Source of the DNA: Alkalihalobacterium alkalinitrilicum
GTDB lineage: Bacteria; Bacillota; Bacilli; Bacillales; Bacillaceae_F
Assembly (NCBI RefSeq): GCF_002019605.1
Contig: NZ_KV917368.1
Coordinates: 651,809-715,808 of the forward strand
Direction: 5' to 3'
DNA: 64,000 nucleotides
In this document: positions 35,279-44,950 of the stretch, piece by piece
Layout of the letters: every line of letters starts with the position of its first letter
Numbering within the stretch: position 1 is the stretch's first letter
Position numbers and translations under genes: made by a program
Notes under the pieces: generated by a model
What the model saw: the letters and a program-made list of their open reading frames with translations, nothing else
What the model was told of the DNA's origin: nothing
Database searches by the model: none

Positions 35279-35977
35279 GTGGAAAATTTGAAAGAAGACC
35301 AATTAAAAAAAGTAGCTATTTGCTGGAGTGGTGGGAAAGATAGTTGTCTTGCATTATTTCGTGTACTAAAAGAAAACTATGAGGTTACGTGTTTAGTATC
35401 TATGGTTTCAGAAAAAGATGCTCGAAATCACGCACATGGCATCCAGTTAGAAATTTTAAAATTACAAGCTAATGCATTGGGATTGCCTCTACTTTTGGTT
35501 GACTCTGCAGGGAAATATGAGCTTTCGCTAAAAAGGACCCTTTCCCGCTTAAAAGAGAAATATGGAGTAGAAGCTATTGTATTTGGGAGTTTATATTCAA
35601 AAGAAGATAGGAAGTGGAATGAGCAAGTGGCAGTTAAATCAGGAATTGAGCCTCTTTTCCCTGTATGGATTTCACCAACACAATCTTCGAAACTTCTTTA
35701 TGATTTTATATCCCTCGGTTTTCAATCTGTAGTTTGTCGTGCTTCTACTAAGTTTTTTGACCGATCATGGGCAGGAAGATACCTTGATTGGAATTTTTAT
35801 GACGAGATCCATCAAACCGATAATTGTGTTATGGGTGAATTAGGGGAATATCATACTTTTGTTTTGGACGGACCAATTTTTCATAAGAAAATTGAAATAA
35901 CTAAATCAGATGTTGTTTTGAATTCTGGATTGTGGTCATTAGATATCCAAACGTGTCAATTATTGGACAAAGCTTAG
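35279..35977 (+). CDS. PP-loop ATPase, diphthine-ammonia-ligase-like
   Basis: 232 residues from a GTG start. The PP-loop motif is CWSGGKDSCLALF (residues ~14-26), with the family's HAHGIQLEILKLQANALGLPL and VFGSLYSKEDRKWNEQV (~107-123) regions. It matches the DPH6/MJ0570 group of ATP-pyrophosphatases. Bacteria lack diphthamide, so the bacterial members have another, unknown amide- or thiol-forming role. It stands alone and is not linked to the DndD-like gene 13 kb away. Confidence 0.8.
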   Translation: MENLKEDQLKKVAICWSGGKDSCLALFRVLKENYEVTCLVSMVSEKDARNHAHGIQLEILKLQANALGLPLLLVDSAGKYELSLKRTLSRLKEKYGVEAIVFGSLYSKEDRKWNEQVAVKSGIEPLFPVWISPTQSSKLLYDFISLGFQSVVCRASTKFFDRSWAGRYLDWNFYDEIHQTDNCVMGELGEYHTFVLDGPIFHKKIEITKSDVVLNSGLWSLDIQTCQLLDKA

Positions 35978-36055
35978 TTGTATTCTAAAATATTACTCTT
36001 AGGAGTGATCAAATATTAAGACTGTTACAAGCAATGATAGCATAACTTTGAAGCA

Positions 36056-36145
36056 AAGGGACGGTTCTTACAGGGGACAATCGGAAGTTGTGCCTTCTCC
36101 ACAGACACTGTTTATCTCGACAAATTTCGAATTGTCACAGTGACA
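36056..36145. repeat. Dispersed GGGGACA...GTCACAGTGAC repeat copy
   Basis: It begins GGGACGGTTCTTACAGGGGAC and ends TCGAATTGTCACAGTGACA. It lies directly upstream of the small coiled-coil gene, with TATAAT at 36166-36171 just outside it, so the repeat may contribute to that promoter. Confidence 0.65.
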
Positions 36146-36189
36146 TTTATGCTATAAAAATCTATTATAATCATTGTAGAGGTGATAAT

Positions 36190-36480
36190 ATGGACAAGCA
36201 AATTCTTGATTTACTCACAGAAATGAGTAAAGAAATGAAAAGTATGAAATCAGGCATTTTTGATTTTAAAACAGAAATGAAAAGTATAAAATCAGACATT
36301 TATAATTTTAAATCAGAAATGCATAATCGATTTGATACTATTGAAGCAAAACTAGAAGGTGTTGGTGGACAGTTTGAATTAACCAATGAATCAAGAATAA
36401 TTGACGTTGATTTTATCGCCGACAAGGTTAGTAAACTGGAGAGAGAACTTTACATTCTAAAAAATAAAAATAATAACTAA
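36190..36480 (+). CDS. Small coiled-coil protein with internal repeats
   Basis: 96 residues from the ATG at 36190 (AGAGGTGAT upstream); the frame extends to 36088 without a better start. Residues 10-50 contain three tandem copies of a roughly 13-residue unit (EMKSMKSGIFDFK, EMKSIKSDIYNFK, EMHNRFDTIEAKL) that form a coiled coil, and residues 75-95 form a second helix. Similar proteins are frequent in Bacillaceae; their function is unknown. It ends in a strong terminator. Confidence 0.65.
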   Translation: MDKQILDLLTEMSKEMKSMKSGIFDFKTEMKSIKSDIYNFKSEMHNRFDTIEAKLEGVGGQFELTNESRIIDVDFIADKVSKLERELYILKNKNNN

Positions 36481-36503
36481 GAGTGCTTTATGCACTCTTT
36501 TTT
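36479..36503 (+). terminator. Terminator after the coiled-coil gene
   Basis: AAGAGTGC pairs with GCACTCTT around a TTTAT loop and runs into TTTTTTT. Confidence 0.85.
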
Positions 36504-36510
36504 GTTACAC

Positions 36511-36590
36511 ACTGAGGGGGGGTAGGTTCCAGGCTCTTTTCACCGTGAAACATCGCTCTGGAACAAAAAAATTCGAGTAGTCACTGTGAC
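36511..36590. repeat. Dispersed repeat copy ending GTCACTGTGAC
   Basis: ACTGAGGGGGGGTAGGTTCC, CTTTTCACCGTGAAACATCGC and TTCGAGTAGTCACTGTGAC follow the order seen at 1303-1402 plus 2803-2811. This is the best intact comparison for the IS-interrupted copy. The remaining 200 bp up to 36797 hold nothing recognised. Confidence 0.7.
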
Positions 36591-36797
36591 AATATTATTA
36601 AAGGTTAATAGTGTGTATCATACCAGTTTCTTTTTAATGGTCATAGCTTTTATTTAGTTATATTGAATAGAATACTTTAAAGAGTAGATTATATAAATAC
36701 ATTAGTTTAGTTGAGCGTGGCTTAAATTTATTTTTCATAAAAATATCTTTGGCTGGGTGGGGTATGAGTGTATCAGCATTTACATCTAAATTCAAAT

Positions 36798-37565
36798 GAG
36801 CAGTTGTATTCGTGATAAGGATATTGTTGCACGGCAGGCTGGAGATGAGTTTATTATATTATCAACCCAAAATAAATCTTTCTTCTGGATTTGTAATAGG
36901 TGTTGAGGTATTGTTACGATGGAATCATCCTATTTTTGGTTTGATTTCACCAGATGAATTCATCCCGATTGCAGAAGAAACTGGATTAATTATACCATTA
37001 GGAGAATGGGTGATCCAAACAGCTTATCAACAACACAAAAAATGGGAAAAATTAGGATTTGCTCCAAATAACTTATGTATCAATATATCGACTCGCCAAT
37101 TTGCAGGACCAAATAATAAAGAATATTTCCGATATTTTGAAACAGTTAGATTTTAATCCTCAATATTTAGACTTAGAGATAACAGAAAGCGTTGCAATGT
37201 ATAATATGGAAGAGGCTGTAACAAAGCTACATAAATTAAGAGGAATTGGGATTAAGTTGGCATTAGATGACTTTGGTACTGGATATTCTTCATTAAACTA
37301 TTTAAGAAAATTTCCAATTGACCAATTAAAGATTGACCGTTCATTTATAAATGATCTACTAAAAAATAAACAAAATGAAATTATTGTAAAATCGATAATA
37401 TCCATTGCTCAAAGTCTAGGAATGTTGGTTATTGCAGAAGGAGTTGAAACGAAAGAACAGGTAGAATTTTTACGCTCTCAAAATTGTGATATCGCACAAG
37501 GGTATTATTTTAGCCCTCCTGTTCCTATTAATGAAATTGAAAAAATCTTAAAAAATAGTTTGTGA
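36798..37565 (+). pseudogene. GGDEF-EAL (cyclic di-GMP) protein gene, deleted and frameshifted
   Basis: It starts with a GGDEF remnant (CIRDKDIVARQAGDEF) that runs straight into an EAL domain in a different frame (LLYYQPKINLSSGFVIGVEVLLRW). About 100 codons between them are missing. A second frameshift near 37120 separates INISTRQF from LDLEITES. The rest is well preserved (DDFGTGYSS, IDQLKIDRSF, IAEGVETKEQ). It once encoded a cyclic-di-GMP phosphodiesterase and is now broken in at least two places. Confidence 0.85.
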
Positions 37566-37638
37566 AGCACTTTTTAAAATGGACATCGGCTAAAAAATAA
37601 AAGTTTTGTAATAAATACAGAAGTCCTAAAATTTATTT

Positions 37639-37667
37639 AAAGTCCAGGGAGTGTTAGCCTGGACTTT
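37639..37667. terminator. Hairpin upstream of ilvD
   Basis: AAAGTCCAGG pairs with CCTGGACTTT across a 9-base loop. The short T-run makes it either a weak terminator for the broken EAL gene or a leader hairpin. No T-box consensus was recognised. Confidence 0.45.
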
Positions 37668-37722
37668 ACGTGAAATATCAATTATTTATAAATTCTCAAA
37701 AAATGTAAGGAGATTTAGTTTA

Positions 37723-39393
37723 ATGAATAACAATACATCCAAATTTCGAAGTTCTGTTTTTAATGATATAAACCGTGCCCCAAATCGTGCAATGATACGG
37801 GCAATGGGGATTAAAGATGAAGATTTTAATAAACCTTTTGTAGGAATTGCTAGTACATGGAGCGAGGTTACCCCATGTAATATGCATATTGATGAATTAG
37901 CTAGAAAAGCAAAAAAAGGTGCTTTAGATGCAGGCGGAACTCCTTTTATTTTTAATACGATTACAGTTTCAGATGGTATCTCTATGGGGACAGAGGGGAT
38001 GCGGTTTTCCTTACCAAGCCGTGAAGTCATTGCAGATTCTATAGAAACAGTTGTCGGCGCTCAGAACTACGATGGGGTAGTTGCAATTGGGGGATGCGAT
38101 AAAAATATGCCAGGGTGCATGATTGCAATAGGGCGTTTGAATTTACCTGCCGTTTTTGTTTATGGGGGAACTATTCGACCAGGGAATGTAGATGGGAAAG
38201 ACATTGATATTGTTTCTGCTTTTGAAGCAGTAGGAAAATACAATAACGGAGATATTGACCGTGATGAACTTCATAAAATTGAATGTCATGCTTGCCCAGG
38301 AGCTGGTTCATGTGGGGGGATGTACACAGCGAATACAATGGCATCGGCGATCGAAGCTATGGGGATGAGTTTACCTGGAAGCTCATCAAACCCAGCAGAG
38401 ACCGAAGAAAAATTAGAAGATTGTATAAAAGCAGGAAAAGCTGTTATGAATTTATTAAATAAGGGAATTACTCCTAAAGATATAATGACGAAGAAAGCGT
38501 TTGAAAATGCTATAACTGTTGTAATGGCTCTTGGAGGGTCAACCAATGCTGTCCTTCATTTATTAGCATTGGCTCATACAGTTGATGTAGACCTTAATTT
38601 AGATGATTTTGAACGTATCCGTAAAAAAGTTCCTCATATAGCAGACCTAAAACCAAGTGGTCGTTATGTAATGGAAAATCTATCTGAAATTGGTGGAGTA
38701 CCTGCCGTAATGAAGTTACTTCTTGATAAAGGTCTACTTCATGGAGATTGTTTAACAGTAACCAGTAACACAATAGAGCAAAATCTATCTGAAATTCAAC
38801 CTTTAAAAGAGGGGCAAGAAATCATCTCCTTTGAAAATCCAAAACGTGAGACAGGACCATTAGTTATTCTAAAGGGTAATTTAGCTCCTGATGGTGCATT
38901 AGCAAAAATGTCTGGTTTGAAAATTAAAAAAATAACAGGGCCTGCTCGTGTTTTTGATTCAGAGACAGATGCAACCAATGCTGTTCTAAATAATGAGGTC
39001 AATCCAGGAGATGTCATTGTCATTCGATACGTTGGACCTAAGGGTGGACCTGGAATGGCTGAGATGTTATCAATTACAGCGATTGTGGTCGGTAAGGGTT
39101 TTGGAGAAAAAGTAGGTTTAATTACAGATGGTCGATTCTCTGGAGGAACACATGGATTAGTAGTTGGTCATATCTCCCCTGAAGCACAGGTTGGTGGCCC
39201 AATAGCATTAATTAAAGAGGGAGATATGATTACAATTGATAGTGAATTACAAGAACTTGCTGTTGATGTTTCTCCAGAAGATCTCAATGAAAGATTGAAG
39301 GATTGGAGTCCTCCAGCGCAAAATTTAAGGGGGATCTTAGCTAAGTATGCTCGGTCAGTTTCATCAGCTTCAAAAGGAGCAATAACTGATTAA
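37723..39393 (+). CDS. ilvD: Dihydroxy-acid dehydratase
   Basis: 556 residues, the usual length. It dehydrates 2,3-dihydroxy-3-methylvalerate and -isovalerate in isoleucine/valine biosynthesis. Fe-S cluster cysteines are visible in [10 protein letters not shown] (C125) and [10 protein letters not shown]. The substrate-binding [20 protein letters not shown] region is near residue 470. The ATG at 37723 follows TAAGGAG; the frame extends further up without a better start. It is isolated from other ilv-leu genes. Its 3' end has been copied to 13226-13396. Confidence 0.95.
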   Translation: MNNNTSKFRSSVFNDINRAPNRAMIRAMGIKDEDFNKPFVGIASTWSEVTPCNMHIDELARKAKKGALDAGGTPFIFNTITVSDGISMGTEGMRFSLPSREVIADSIETVVGAQNYDGVVAIGGCDKNMPGCMIAIGRLNLPAVFVYGGTIRPGNVDGKDIDIVSAFEAVGKYNNGDIDRDELHKIECHACPGAGSCGGMYTANTMASAIEAMGMSLPGSSSNPAETEEKLEDCIKAGKAVMNLLNKGITPKDIMTKKAFENAITVVMALGGSTNAVLHLLALAHTVDVDLNLDDFERIRKKVPHIADLKPSGRYVMENLSEIGGVPAVMKLLLDKGLLHGDCLTVTSNTIEQNLSEIQPLKEGQEIISFENPKRETGPLVILKGNLAPDGALAKMSGLKIKKITGPARVFDSETDATNAVLNNEVNPGDVIVIRYVGPKGGPGMAEMLSITAIVVGKGFGEKVGLITDGRFSGGTHGLVVGHISPEAQVGGPIALIKEGDMITIDSELQELAVDVSPEDLNERLKDWSPPAQNLRGILAKYARSVSSASKGAITD

Positions 39394-39477
39394 GGAAGCA
39401 AGCAGTTATAAGTATGTAGAAAAAGAACCTATCTCTGTCGTAATTACCCCATATGAGGAATGAAGAAATAAGATACT

Positions 39478-39502
39478 AGCGAGCTTTTATGCTCGCTTTT
39501 TC
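39478..39502 (+). terminator. ilvD terminator
   Basis: AGCGAGC pairs with GCTCGCT around TTTTAT, followed by TTTTT; conserved in the duplicate at 13493. Confidence 0.88.
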
Positions 39503-39787
39503 TACTATAGATCAAAATGTTTGATTTTAGATAATTTGTCTTTCAATATAGGTATAAAGTTGTTGCATAGCACAACGATTTCATGCAATTCCTAAAAAAA
39601 AACAGGTAGTTAGAACATGCTATGACAGATTAAATGACCTATTTACGCGTTCAAAATAATGATCTGTTTAATTGTGTGCTAGCTCATGTTATAATGAGAG
39701 ACTTAGGATAATTACGACTTTTGCTCATAATTGAACGGATGCTAAGATAAGCTTCCGCCTAGAGATAAATTACAGAGGTGTAAGAGA

Positions 39788-39997
39788 TTGAATAAACGAT
39801 GGACAATCGGTAAAATTAAAGAATTTGTTGAGAACAATTCGGAAAGCAAGTTGCTAACGACGGAATATCTCGGTTTTTCTCAAAAGTTATTATTTAAATG
39901 TGCATGTGGTAGCAATTTTGAAAAAACATTTACTAAATTTAAAAATAATAACCAACGTAAATGTGACGTGTGCCAACCAATAAAAGCGTCACGCTAA
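39788..39997 (+). CDS. Small zinc-ribbon protein (copy 2)
   Basis: Identical in protein sequence to 13748-13957, with CAC and CDVC zinc ligands. The start codon is TTG rather than ATG (GAGGTGTAAGAGA upstream). Zero amino-acid differences between copies, against several differences in the flanks, points to recent duplication or selection on the protein. Confidence 0.6.
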   Translation: MNKRWTIGKIKEFVENNSESKLLTTEYLGFSQKLLFKCACGSNFEKTFTKFKNNNQRKCDVCQPIKASR

Positions 39998-40251
39998 ACG
40001 TATAGCAAATAAACGAAGTGCTAGTTTCTATTAAATAGAAGTTGGAGCTACTTTTTTAAAGGAGTATCTAACGGGGAGCGGCTCAATTGAAACACTCGAA
40101 TGATCCTGTGAATTTGATATTCATTTTTATATGATAAATTAGACTGGATTTTGGTGGGTGTATAGTTTTATCTGAATTAATAAAAATGAATCTAAACAAA
40201 AGCCGAGCAGCTCTCGTTAGATTCATTTTCAATTATGATATATCACTATCT

Positions 40252-41235
40252 CTATCTCTTAAACTTCTCAAGAAATCTTGTTGGATACTCACTAGGAAGT
40301 TTACTTATTTCATCTAGTTTATTCCATTGTTTTTCACTTAAGCTCCAGCCAACACTTCCCATATTTTCTTCAAATTGTTCTAGACTACTCGCACCAAAAA
40401 TAGGGGATGTAATTTCTTCTTTGTTTAACAGCCAATTTAGAGCGACTTGGACAGGGGTTTTATCGATCTCATGAGCTACTTCTTGTACAGCTCGTAAAAT
40501 CTCGAAATTTTTATTATTTGCTCGGTATTGCCAGCTGGATTCACCTACGCCATGAGACAATCTTCCAGCGGTAGGTGTTTCTCCTTGTTTATATTTCCCC
40601 GTTAAAAATCCACCACCAATAGGAGCCCAAGGGATGACCCCAACGTTTTCTTCTTTACAAAGTGGCAAAATTTCTCGATCCATTTCACGAGTGATAAGAC
40701 TATACTGAGGTTGAATCGAAATAAACCGAACAAGATTATTATAATCGCTATATGATAAGGCTTTCATCATTTGCCAAGCTAAAAAGTTAGAACAACCTAT
40801 GTATCGAACTTTTCCAGAACTGACTAAATCGTCTAACGTTCTGATCGTTTCTTCGATAGGAGTAATATTATCCCATACATGCAATTGATAAAGATCAATA
40901 TAATCTGTATTCAATCGCTTTAAACTTTGATCTACTCCTTCCAGGATCCGTCGACGAGAATAACCAAAATCATTCGGATGTGGACCTACTCGCATCCGTA
41001 CCTTGGTTGCTACTACAACCTCAGAACGCCGGTCTTTAATTGCTTTTCCAACAATATTCTCAGATTCCCCGCCAACATATACATCGGCAGTATCGATGAA
41101 ATTACCTCCTAGATCAAGGAAGTGATGAATCATATTAATGGAATCTGCTTCATTCACCTCTTTACCAAAGGTCATTGCTCCTAAGCAAAGCTCAGATACT
41201 AACAAACCACTTTTTCCTAACGTCTTGTATTGCAT
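40252..41235 (-). CDS. Aldo-keto reductase
   Basis: 327 residues from the ATG at 41235, chosen for GGGAGAGAG upstream (the frame extends to 41295). It is a TIM-barrel NADPH-dependent reductase with the catalytic tetrad visible as D52 (FIDTAD), Y57-like (VYVGGESE), Lys (VATKVRM) and His (YQLHVWD). The cofactor-binding IFGASSLEQFEENM is near the C-terminus. It resembles the YrpG/Tas-like subgroup acting on aldehydes. Convergent with ilvD and the zinc-ribbon gene; its tail is duplicated at 14165. Confidence 0.9.
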   Translation of the reverse strand: MQYKTLGKSGLLVSELCLGAMTFGKEVNEADSINMIHHFLDLGGNFIDTADVYVGGESENIVGKAIKDRRSEVVVATKVRMRVGPHPNDFGYSRRRILEGVDQSLKRLNTDYIDLYQLHVWDNITPIEETIRTLDDLVSSGKVRYIGCSNFLAWQMMKALSYSDYNNLVRFISIQPQYSLITREMDREILPLCKEENVGVIPWAPIGGGFLTGKYKQGETPTAGRLSHGVGESSWQYRANNKNFEILRAVQEVAHEIDKTPVQVALNWLLNKEEITSPIFGASSLEQFEENMGSVGWSLSEKQWNKLDEISKLPSEYPTRFLEKFKR

Positions 41236-41649
41236 CTTCTCTCTCCCATCATTTTTAATAATCCCAACCTCTTTATTTATTCGGTACTTTAGCAAGTTAT
41301 TCCTTTAAATCAACAAAGGGAATTGGTGCCCAAACATGAGAGTGTTTTTTGTGGAGTATTGAAACAAACAGTTAAGGCTCATTCAATCATTCACATTCAA
41401 ATATTGTTATTAACAATCATAACGGGTGACTGACAGGCACCAAGCCCTCAAAAATGTCCCATAGAATGATAGATTGATTATGACTAAAATCCTTCTAGTG
41501 ATAAAAGATATAAAACCATAGTTTTGAGAATCAAAAATGTTATAAAATTTGATTGATTATCAATAATATCAGTCTTACGCAAATGGGGAGATTGTGGAGT
41601 AACTCTGTATTACGTTAGTAGACGGATACTGCGCAACAAATAATTTCGT
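41236..41649. other. Intergenic region
   Basis: It must hold the reductase promoter. A fragment of the dispersed repeat (GTGACTGACAGGCACCAAGCC) lies at 41426-41447. No gene or structured RNA is recognised. Confidence 0.4.
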
Positions 41650-42050
41650 TTATGAAAGAATGTACTTTATTAAAGAGGTTTTATTCGTATCAGGCTTCGG
41701 CGGTTTGCTTTTGAATAAATAAATGACAACAGCAATTAAAAACACCCCAAGGAACAAATTCAAAATCTCTTGTTCCCCGTAATGATCCAAGACGAAAAAA
41801 GCACCGATATGTCCAAACAGCGATGCCGACAAAATGACTAGTAATGAGCGCCAGTGAATGTGTTTAAACAATTGTAACGCGATGCAAAGTGACAGCATAA
41901 GTGCCAGCGAGAAGCGTACTTTCCTTTACCATAAACAATAATGGTAAAAAGCTCATAGCGATTAGTCCAAAACCAAAGCCGCTAATCCCTTGGACAAAAC
42001 TTCCAAAAAATAGTACTAAAAATATGATGGCTAACTCGATTACTATAAAA
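41650..42050 (-). pseudogene. TauE/SafE-family transporter gene, truncated and frameshifted
   Basis: On the minus strand the N-terminal part reads GSFVQGISGFGFGLIAMSFLPLLF, the hallmark of TauE/SafE (TSUP) permeases. After a frameshift near 41905 it continues as LSLCIALQLFKHIHWRSLLV to a stop at 41650. Only about 135 of the usual ~250 residues remain and no start codon is clear. Confidence 0.75.
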
Positions 42051-42165
42051 TAGAGAACCTTTCATTATTAAAGTAATACGTATCATAGGTCGGTCTATCC
42101 AGTAGTTATAGGTTCTATTCCCTGAATGATTAGTTAACATGACGAGATAGAACCTGTTTATATTT

Positions 42166-43122
42166 TTAGCTCGGAATTGTAGCAGTCTCTCTTTCTTCTT
42201 TTTTTGCGACTACTGTTTTACTCGTTTGCGAGCCTAAGATAACCCCAGTGCCGATGAAGAGAAACCCGATAATTTGCAGCAGTAGGATTGGTTCATTCAA
42301 TACAAATACGGAAGTAATCGCTGCAACGAGTGGAATTCCGTTCATGAAAATCGCACATTGACCAGGCCCAAGGATACTAATCCCGCGATTCCAAAGCATG
42401 TTCCCGACTCCAGTTGGAAAAACGCCGACATAGAGCAGCATCAGCCAGAGTAATATACTTGTTGGCAGCTCACTCCAACCTGCCAGTGTTTGTTCCCATA
42501 CGACTAATGGTAAGTAGCAGATAGAGGAAAGGGCATAGGCGTATAAGCTGATGATTGCCGGCGGGAACTTGATGTCCGTCGCCTTTTTTATAAAGATGAA
42601 ACTGAGACTAAATGTCAACAACGCTCCGACAATATACAAATCACCGATGTTAAAGGATAGAAGAATTAAGTTTTGGATAGACCCTTTCAATACGACGAGG
42701 GCAACTCCAAAAAAGCCGAGACTAATTCCAAGCATTTGTTTCCAGTGTAAAGGTGCACTAAAGACCAAATACGAGATTAACGCAGTTGCTAAAGGGGTTA
42801 AACCCATAATCAGTGAAGCATTAGTCGCTAACGTATATTTAAGCCCTACTTGGAATAATGCGTTGTTAATGATAACACCAATCACAGATGCACCTAAAAC
42901 ATAAAGCCATGTTTGTTTATTTCTAGGCACAATATGAAGAAACTTTCGAACAATCCACACTAAAACAAGCGCAGCAAAAAGGTTTCGAAAGAATAATAGA
43001 GTCCAAAAAGGGAAGCTCTCAAGCAATATTTTTGTAATGACGAAATTACTGCCCCACATCATAATGACGAGTAACAGTATCCATTTTATCCGTGTATCAT
43101 TCAAGTCATCATCTTCTTTCAA
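42166..43122 (-). CDS. EamA/DMT-family transporter
   Basis: 318 residues from a TTG start (weak ribosome site; a second TTG lies six codons in). Ten hydrophobic segments in two EamA repeats, with MMWGSNFVITKILLESFPFWTLLFFRN near the start and MNGIPLVAAITSVFVLNEPI near the end. Substrate unknown. It is the fourth EamA gene in the window and one of the three that look intact. Confidence 0.85.
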   Translation of the reverse strand: MKEDDDLNDTRIKWILLLVIMMWGSNFVITKILLESFPFWTLLFFRNLFAALVLVWIVRKFLHIVPRNKQTWLYVLGASVIGVIINNALFQVGLKYTLATNASLIMGLTPLATALISYLVFSAPLHWKQMLGISLGFFGVALVVLKGSIQNLILLSFNIGDLYIVGALLTFSLSFIFIKKATDIKFPPAIISLYAYALSSICYLPLVVWEQTLAGWSELPTSILLWLMLLYVGVFPTGVGNMLWNRGISILGPGQCAIFMNGIPLVAAITSVFVLNEPILLLQIIGFLFIGTGVILGSQTSKTVVAKKEERETATIPS

Positions 43123-43467
43123 ATTAGTAGTTTAGAAATTGTAGCTTAGTAGCGAATAAAAGTATTTTAACACAATGTTAAAGTATTTCGTACTACGAAA
43201 TACATGGAAAGAAAAATATGGTTGAAATGTATACGGTATAGGTCTTGTATTCGCTTAAGAAATTTCCCCTTCGGGGTGGTCGGGGCTGGTTTTCAAAGGT
43301 GTAACCTCATTCGAAAAAGATGTTTAATTCTAACCGTTTTCAACAGAGTTGTTTAACAGCGCTTTAATTTTAATGTTTTAGCCTTCTTTAAGTAATGGGA
43401 AATACTAATAATATTCAATAATGTCAATTATTAGATAAATAAATAAAGGAAGTCTGGTGGTGAAAAA
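43123..43467. other. Intergenic region
   Basis: It separates the divergent EamA and VOC genes. A CCCCTTCGGGG hairpin lies at 43267-43277. Nothing else is recognised. Confidence 0.4.
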
Positions 43468-43854
43468 ATGGACAAAAATTTCAAACCCAGCGGTTACAAT
43501 TCTTTATCGCCTTATTTTGTAGTCAACGGTGCTCAAAAAATGGTGGACTTATTAACCAAATTATTTAATGGCAAGGAGCTGCGACGCCACGATATGCCTG
43601 ACGGATCGATTATGCATGTAGAAATTCAAATTGATGATTCCGTCATCATGATTGGGGACGCTTCGGAGCAATTCCCCCCTAATACCCATCTCATTCATAT
43701 TTATGTGCCTGACGTAGACGCAGTATTTGAAAAAGCCATGACATTAGGGTGTTTTTGTATGGAGTTACCAAATGTAAGAAAAGGTGATCCTGACAGAAGG
43801 GGAACGTTTAAAGATTTTGCGGGTAATATATGGTCAGTTGCAACTCAGCTTTAA
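43468..43854 (+). CDS. VOC-family (PhnB-like) protein
   Basis: 128 residues with the two beta-alpha-beta-beta-beta modules of the vicinal oxygen chelate fold. YFVVNGAQKMVDLLTKLFNGKEL and DGSIMHVEIQIDDSVIMIGD are the PhnB-like N-terminal half; HIYVPDVDAVFEKAMTLG and FKDFAGNIWSVAT form the C-terminal half. A role in binding or modifying a small molecule or antibiotic is usual for the family; the substrate is unknown. GGAAGTCTGGTGG precedes the ATG. Confidence 0.85.
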   Translation: MDKNFKPSGYNSLSPYFVVNGAQKMVDLLTKLFNGKELRRHDMPDGSIMHVEIQIDDSVIMIGDASEQFPPNTHLIHIYVPDVDAVFEKAMTLGCFCMELPNVRKGDPDRRGTFKDFAGNIWSVATQL

Positions 43855-43940
43855 AAGATAACCTACTTTAATATAGAAAAGAAACAACAGTGCCATTTGC
43901 TACGCAGTACAACGATACTTGTAAAAGAATATCCTTTTAA

Positions 43941-43974
43941 GAGACGATTGCATTTTAAAGTGATCGTCTTTTCT
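43941..43974 (+). terminator. Terminator downstream of the VOC gene
   Basis: GAGACGAT pairs with ATCGTCTT and runs into TTTTCTTC. A relative without its gene is at about 14348. Confidence 0.65.
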
Positions 43975-44065
43975 TCGCATTTGCCCATGACTGTGCAACA
44001 ATTAACTTCAAGTTTAGGACACTTTTGCTGTTGAATTTAACGTATTATTTTAAGTAAAATAATGG

Positions 44066-44071
44066 TATAAT
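44066..44071 (+). promoter_or_regulatory. -10 box of the toxin-antitoxin operon
   Basis: TATAAT 25 bp before the antitoxin start; the -35 region is poor, as is common for autoregulated operons. Confidence 0.5.
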
Positions 44072-44096
44072 AATTTCAGTGAAAGGAGTTGATATT

Positions 44097-44345
44097 ATGC
44101 CAAATATTAAACCTGTTTCAGATTTAAGAAATTACAATGAAGTTTTAAAGGACATTGCAGTAGGTGATCCAGTTTTTTTAACGAAAAATGGACGAGGTAG
44201 ATATGCCATTGTTGATATTGAAGAATATGAGAAAAACCAAGCTACGATTAAACTGCTTTCAAAGCTTATGGAAGCTGAAAAGGCAATAAAAACTGGAGAT
44301 GAGTGGCTAACTGAAGAACAAGTTGAGAATGATCTTGGAGTCTAA
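44097..44345 (+). CDS. Type II antitoxin, Phd/YefM family
   Basis: 82 residues. The N-terminal IKPVSDLRNYNEVLKDIAVGDPVFLTKNGRGRYAIVDIEEYE is the standard Phd/YefM DNA-binding fold, followed by a helical toxin-binding tail. The ATG at 44097 is used because AAAGGAG precedes it; 44079 lacks one. It is followed after 5 bp by the toxin gene. It should neutralise the toxin and repress the operon. Confidence 0.88.
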   Translation: MPNIKPVSDLRNYNEVLKDIAVGDPVFLTKNGRGRYAIVDIEEYEKNQATIKLLSKLMEAEKAIKTGDEWLTEEQVENDLGV

Positions 44346-44350
44346 TAATT

Positions 44351-44686
44351 ATGTATAAGTTGAGAATAAACCCTGTTGCTAAACAAGACTTGTATGATAT
44401 TAAGGAATATATTACTAAAGAACTTGATAATCCGACGGCTGCTGTAAGTGTAGTTTCAAATATCATTGAGAGTTACAAAAAGCTAAAAGATTACCCAATG
44501 TTAGGCCTAGAGTTATCATCAAAGATTAGTATTGAAACAGATTACCGGTATCTAGTCAGTGGGAACTACATTGTTTTTTATAAATTTGATGATGTTTACG
44601 TATCGATCTATCGAATTTTATATTCTAGAAGAGATTATGTAAAGTTATTATTTAACGAAGAAATGTATACAAATAATGAACAGTGA
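44351..44686 (+). CDS. Type II toxin, RelE/ParE family
   Basis: 111 residues. It begins LRINPVAKQDLYDIKEYITKEL, and IETDYRYLVSGNYIVFYKFDDVYVSIYRILYSRRDY gives the ParE/RelE core, with basic residues (R near 'RILYSRRDY') in the active region. RelE members cut mRNA in the ribosome and ParE members poison gyrase; the sequence does not settle which. It pairs with the antitoxin 5 bp upstream. It stands at the left edge of the defence island. Confidence 0.88.
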   Translation: MYKLRINPVAKQDLYDIKEYITKELDNPTAAVSVVSNIIESYKKLKDYPMLGLELSSKISIETDYRYLVSGNYIVFYKFDDVYVSIYRILYSRRDYVKLLFNEEMYTNNEQ

Positions 44687-44714
44687 TGCCCCCTAAAATA
44701 CAAGAATTTGACGC

Positions 44715-44741
44715 GACACTCTAAATCTGGGTGTCTTTTTT
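44715..44741 (+). terminator. Terminator of the toxin-antitoxin operon
   Basis: GACAC pairs with GTGTC (plus a T-G pair) and is followed by TTTTTT. Confidence 0.75.
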
Positions 44742-44910
44742 GTGCAAAAATACCTTGAACTGGCACACCTACTCAAAGTGTTTTCAGAGTTAACGTACAT
44801 AAGAAGTTATTTATATACTTGTTTTCAACAACAAATTCGAACTATTGCTGAAAAAATTCTCTGTTTATTAAGCAAACGGCGTAGGGATGGTGGGGGCCTG
44901 TACCCCAATA

Positions 44911-44950
44911 GAGTAAAGCATTACCATAGCGGGGGACAGGCCCCGCTTTT
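44911..44950. repeat. Dispersed GCGGGGGACAGGCCCCGC repeat copy
   Basis: A near-perfect hairpin (GCGGGG with CCCCGC around ACAGG). It directly abuts coding-looking sequence of the next gene, which it may have truncated at its 5' end. Confidence 0.7.

Larger units (their letters stand above)
39222..40423 (+). repeat. Parent segment of the duplication at 13226-14334
   Basis: The ilvD tail, terminator, zinc-ribbon gene and aldo-keto reductase tail occur here in intact genes. Short inserts relative to the other copy lie at about 39540-39578 and 40003-40080. Confidence 0.9.

Noticed and set aside
35279-35977. PP-loop ATPase as a DndC partner for the DndD-like ATPase
   Set aside because: The sequence matches the diphthine-ammonia-ligase-like group and lacks DndC features; it is 13 kb away with unrelated genes between.
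37640-37722. T-box leader for ilvD
   Set aside because: There is one simple hairpin but no specifier-loop or T-box consensus, and the region is too short.
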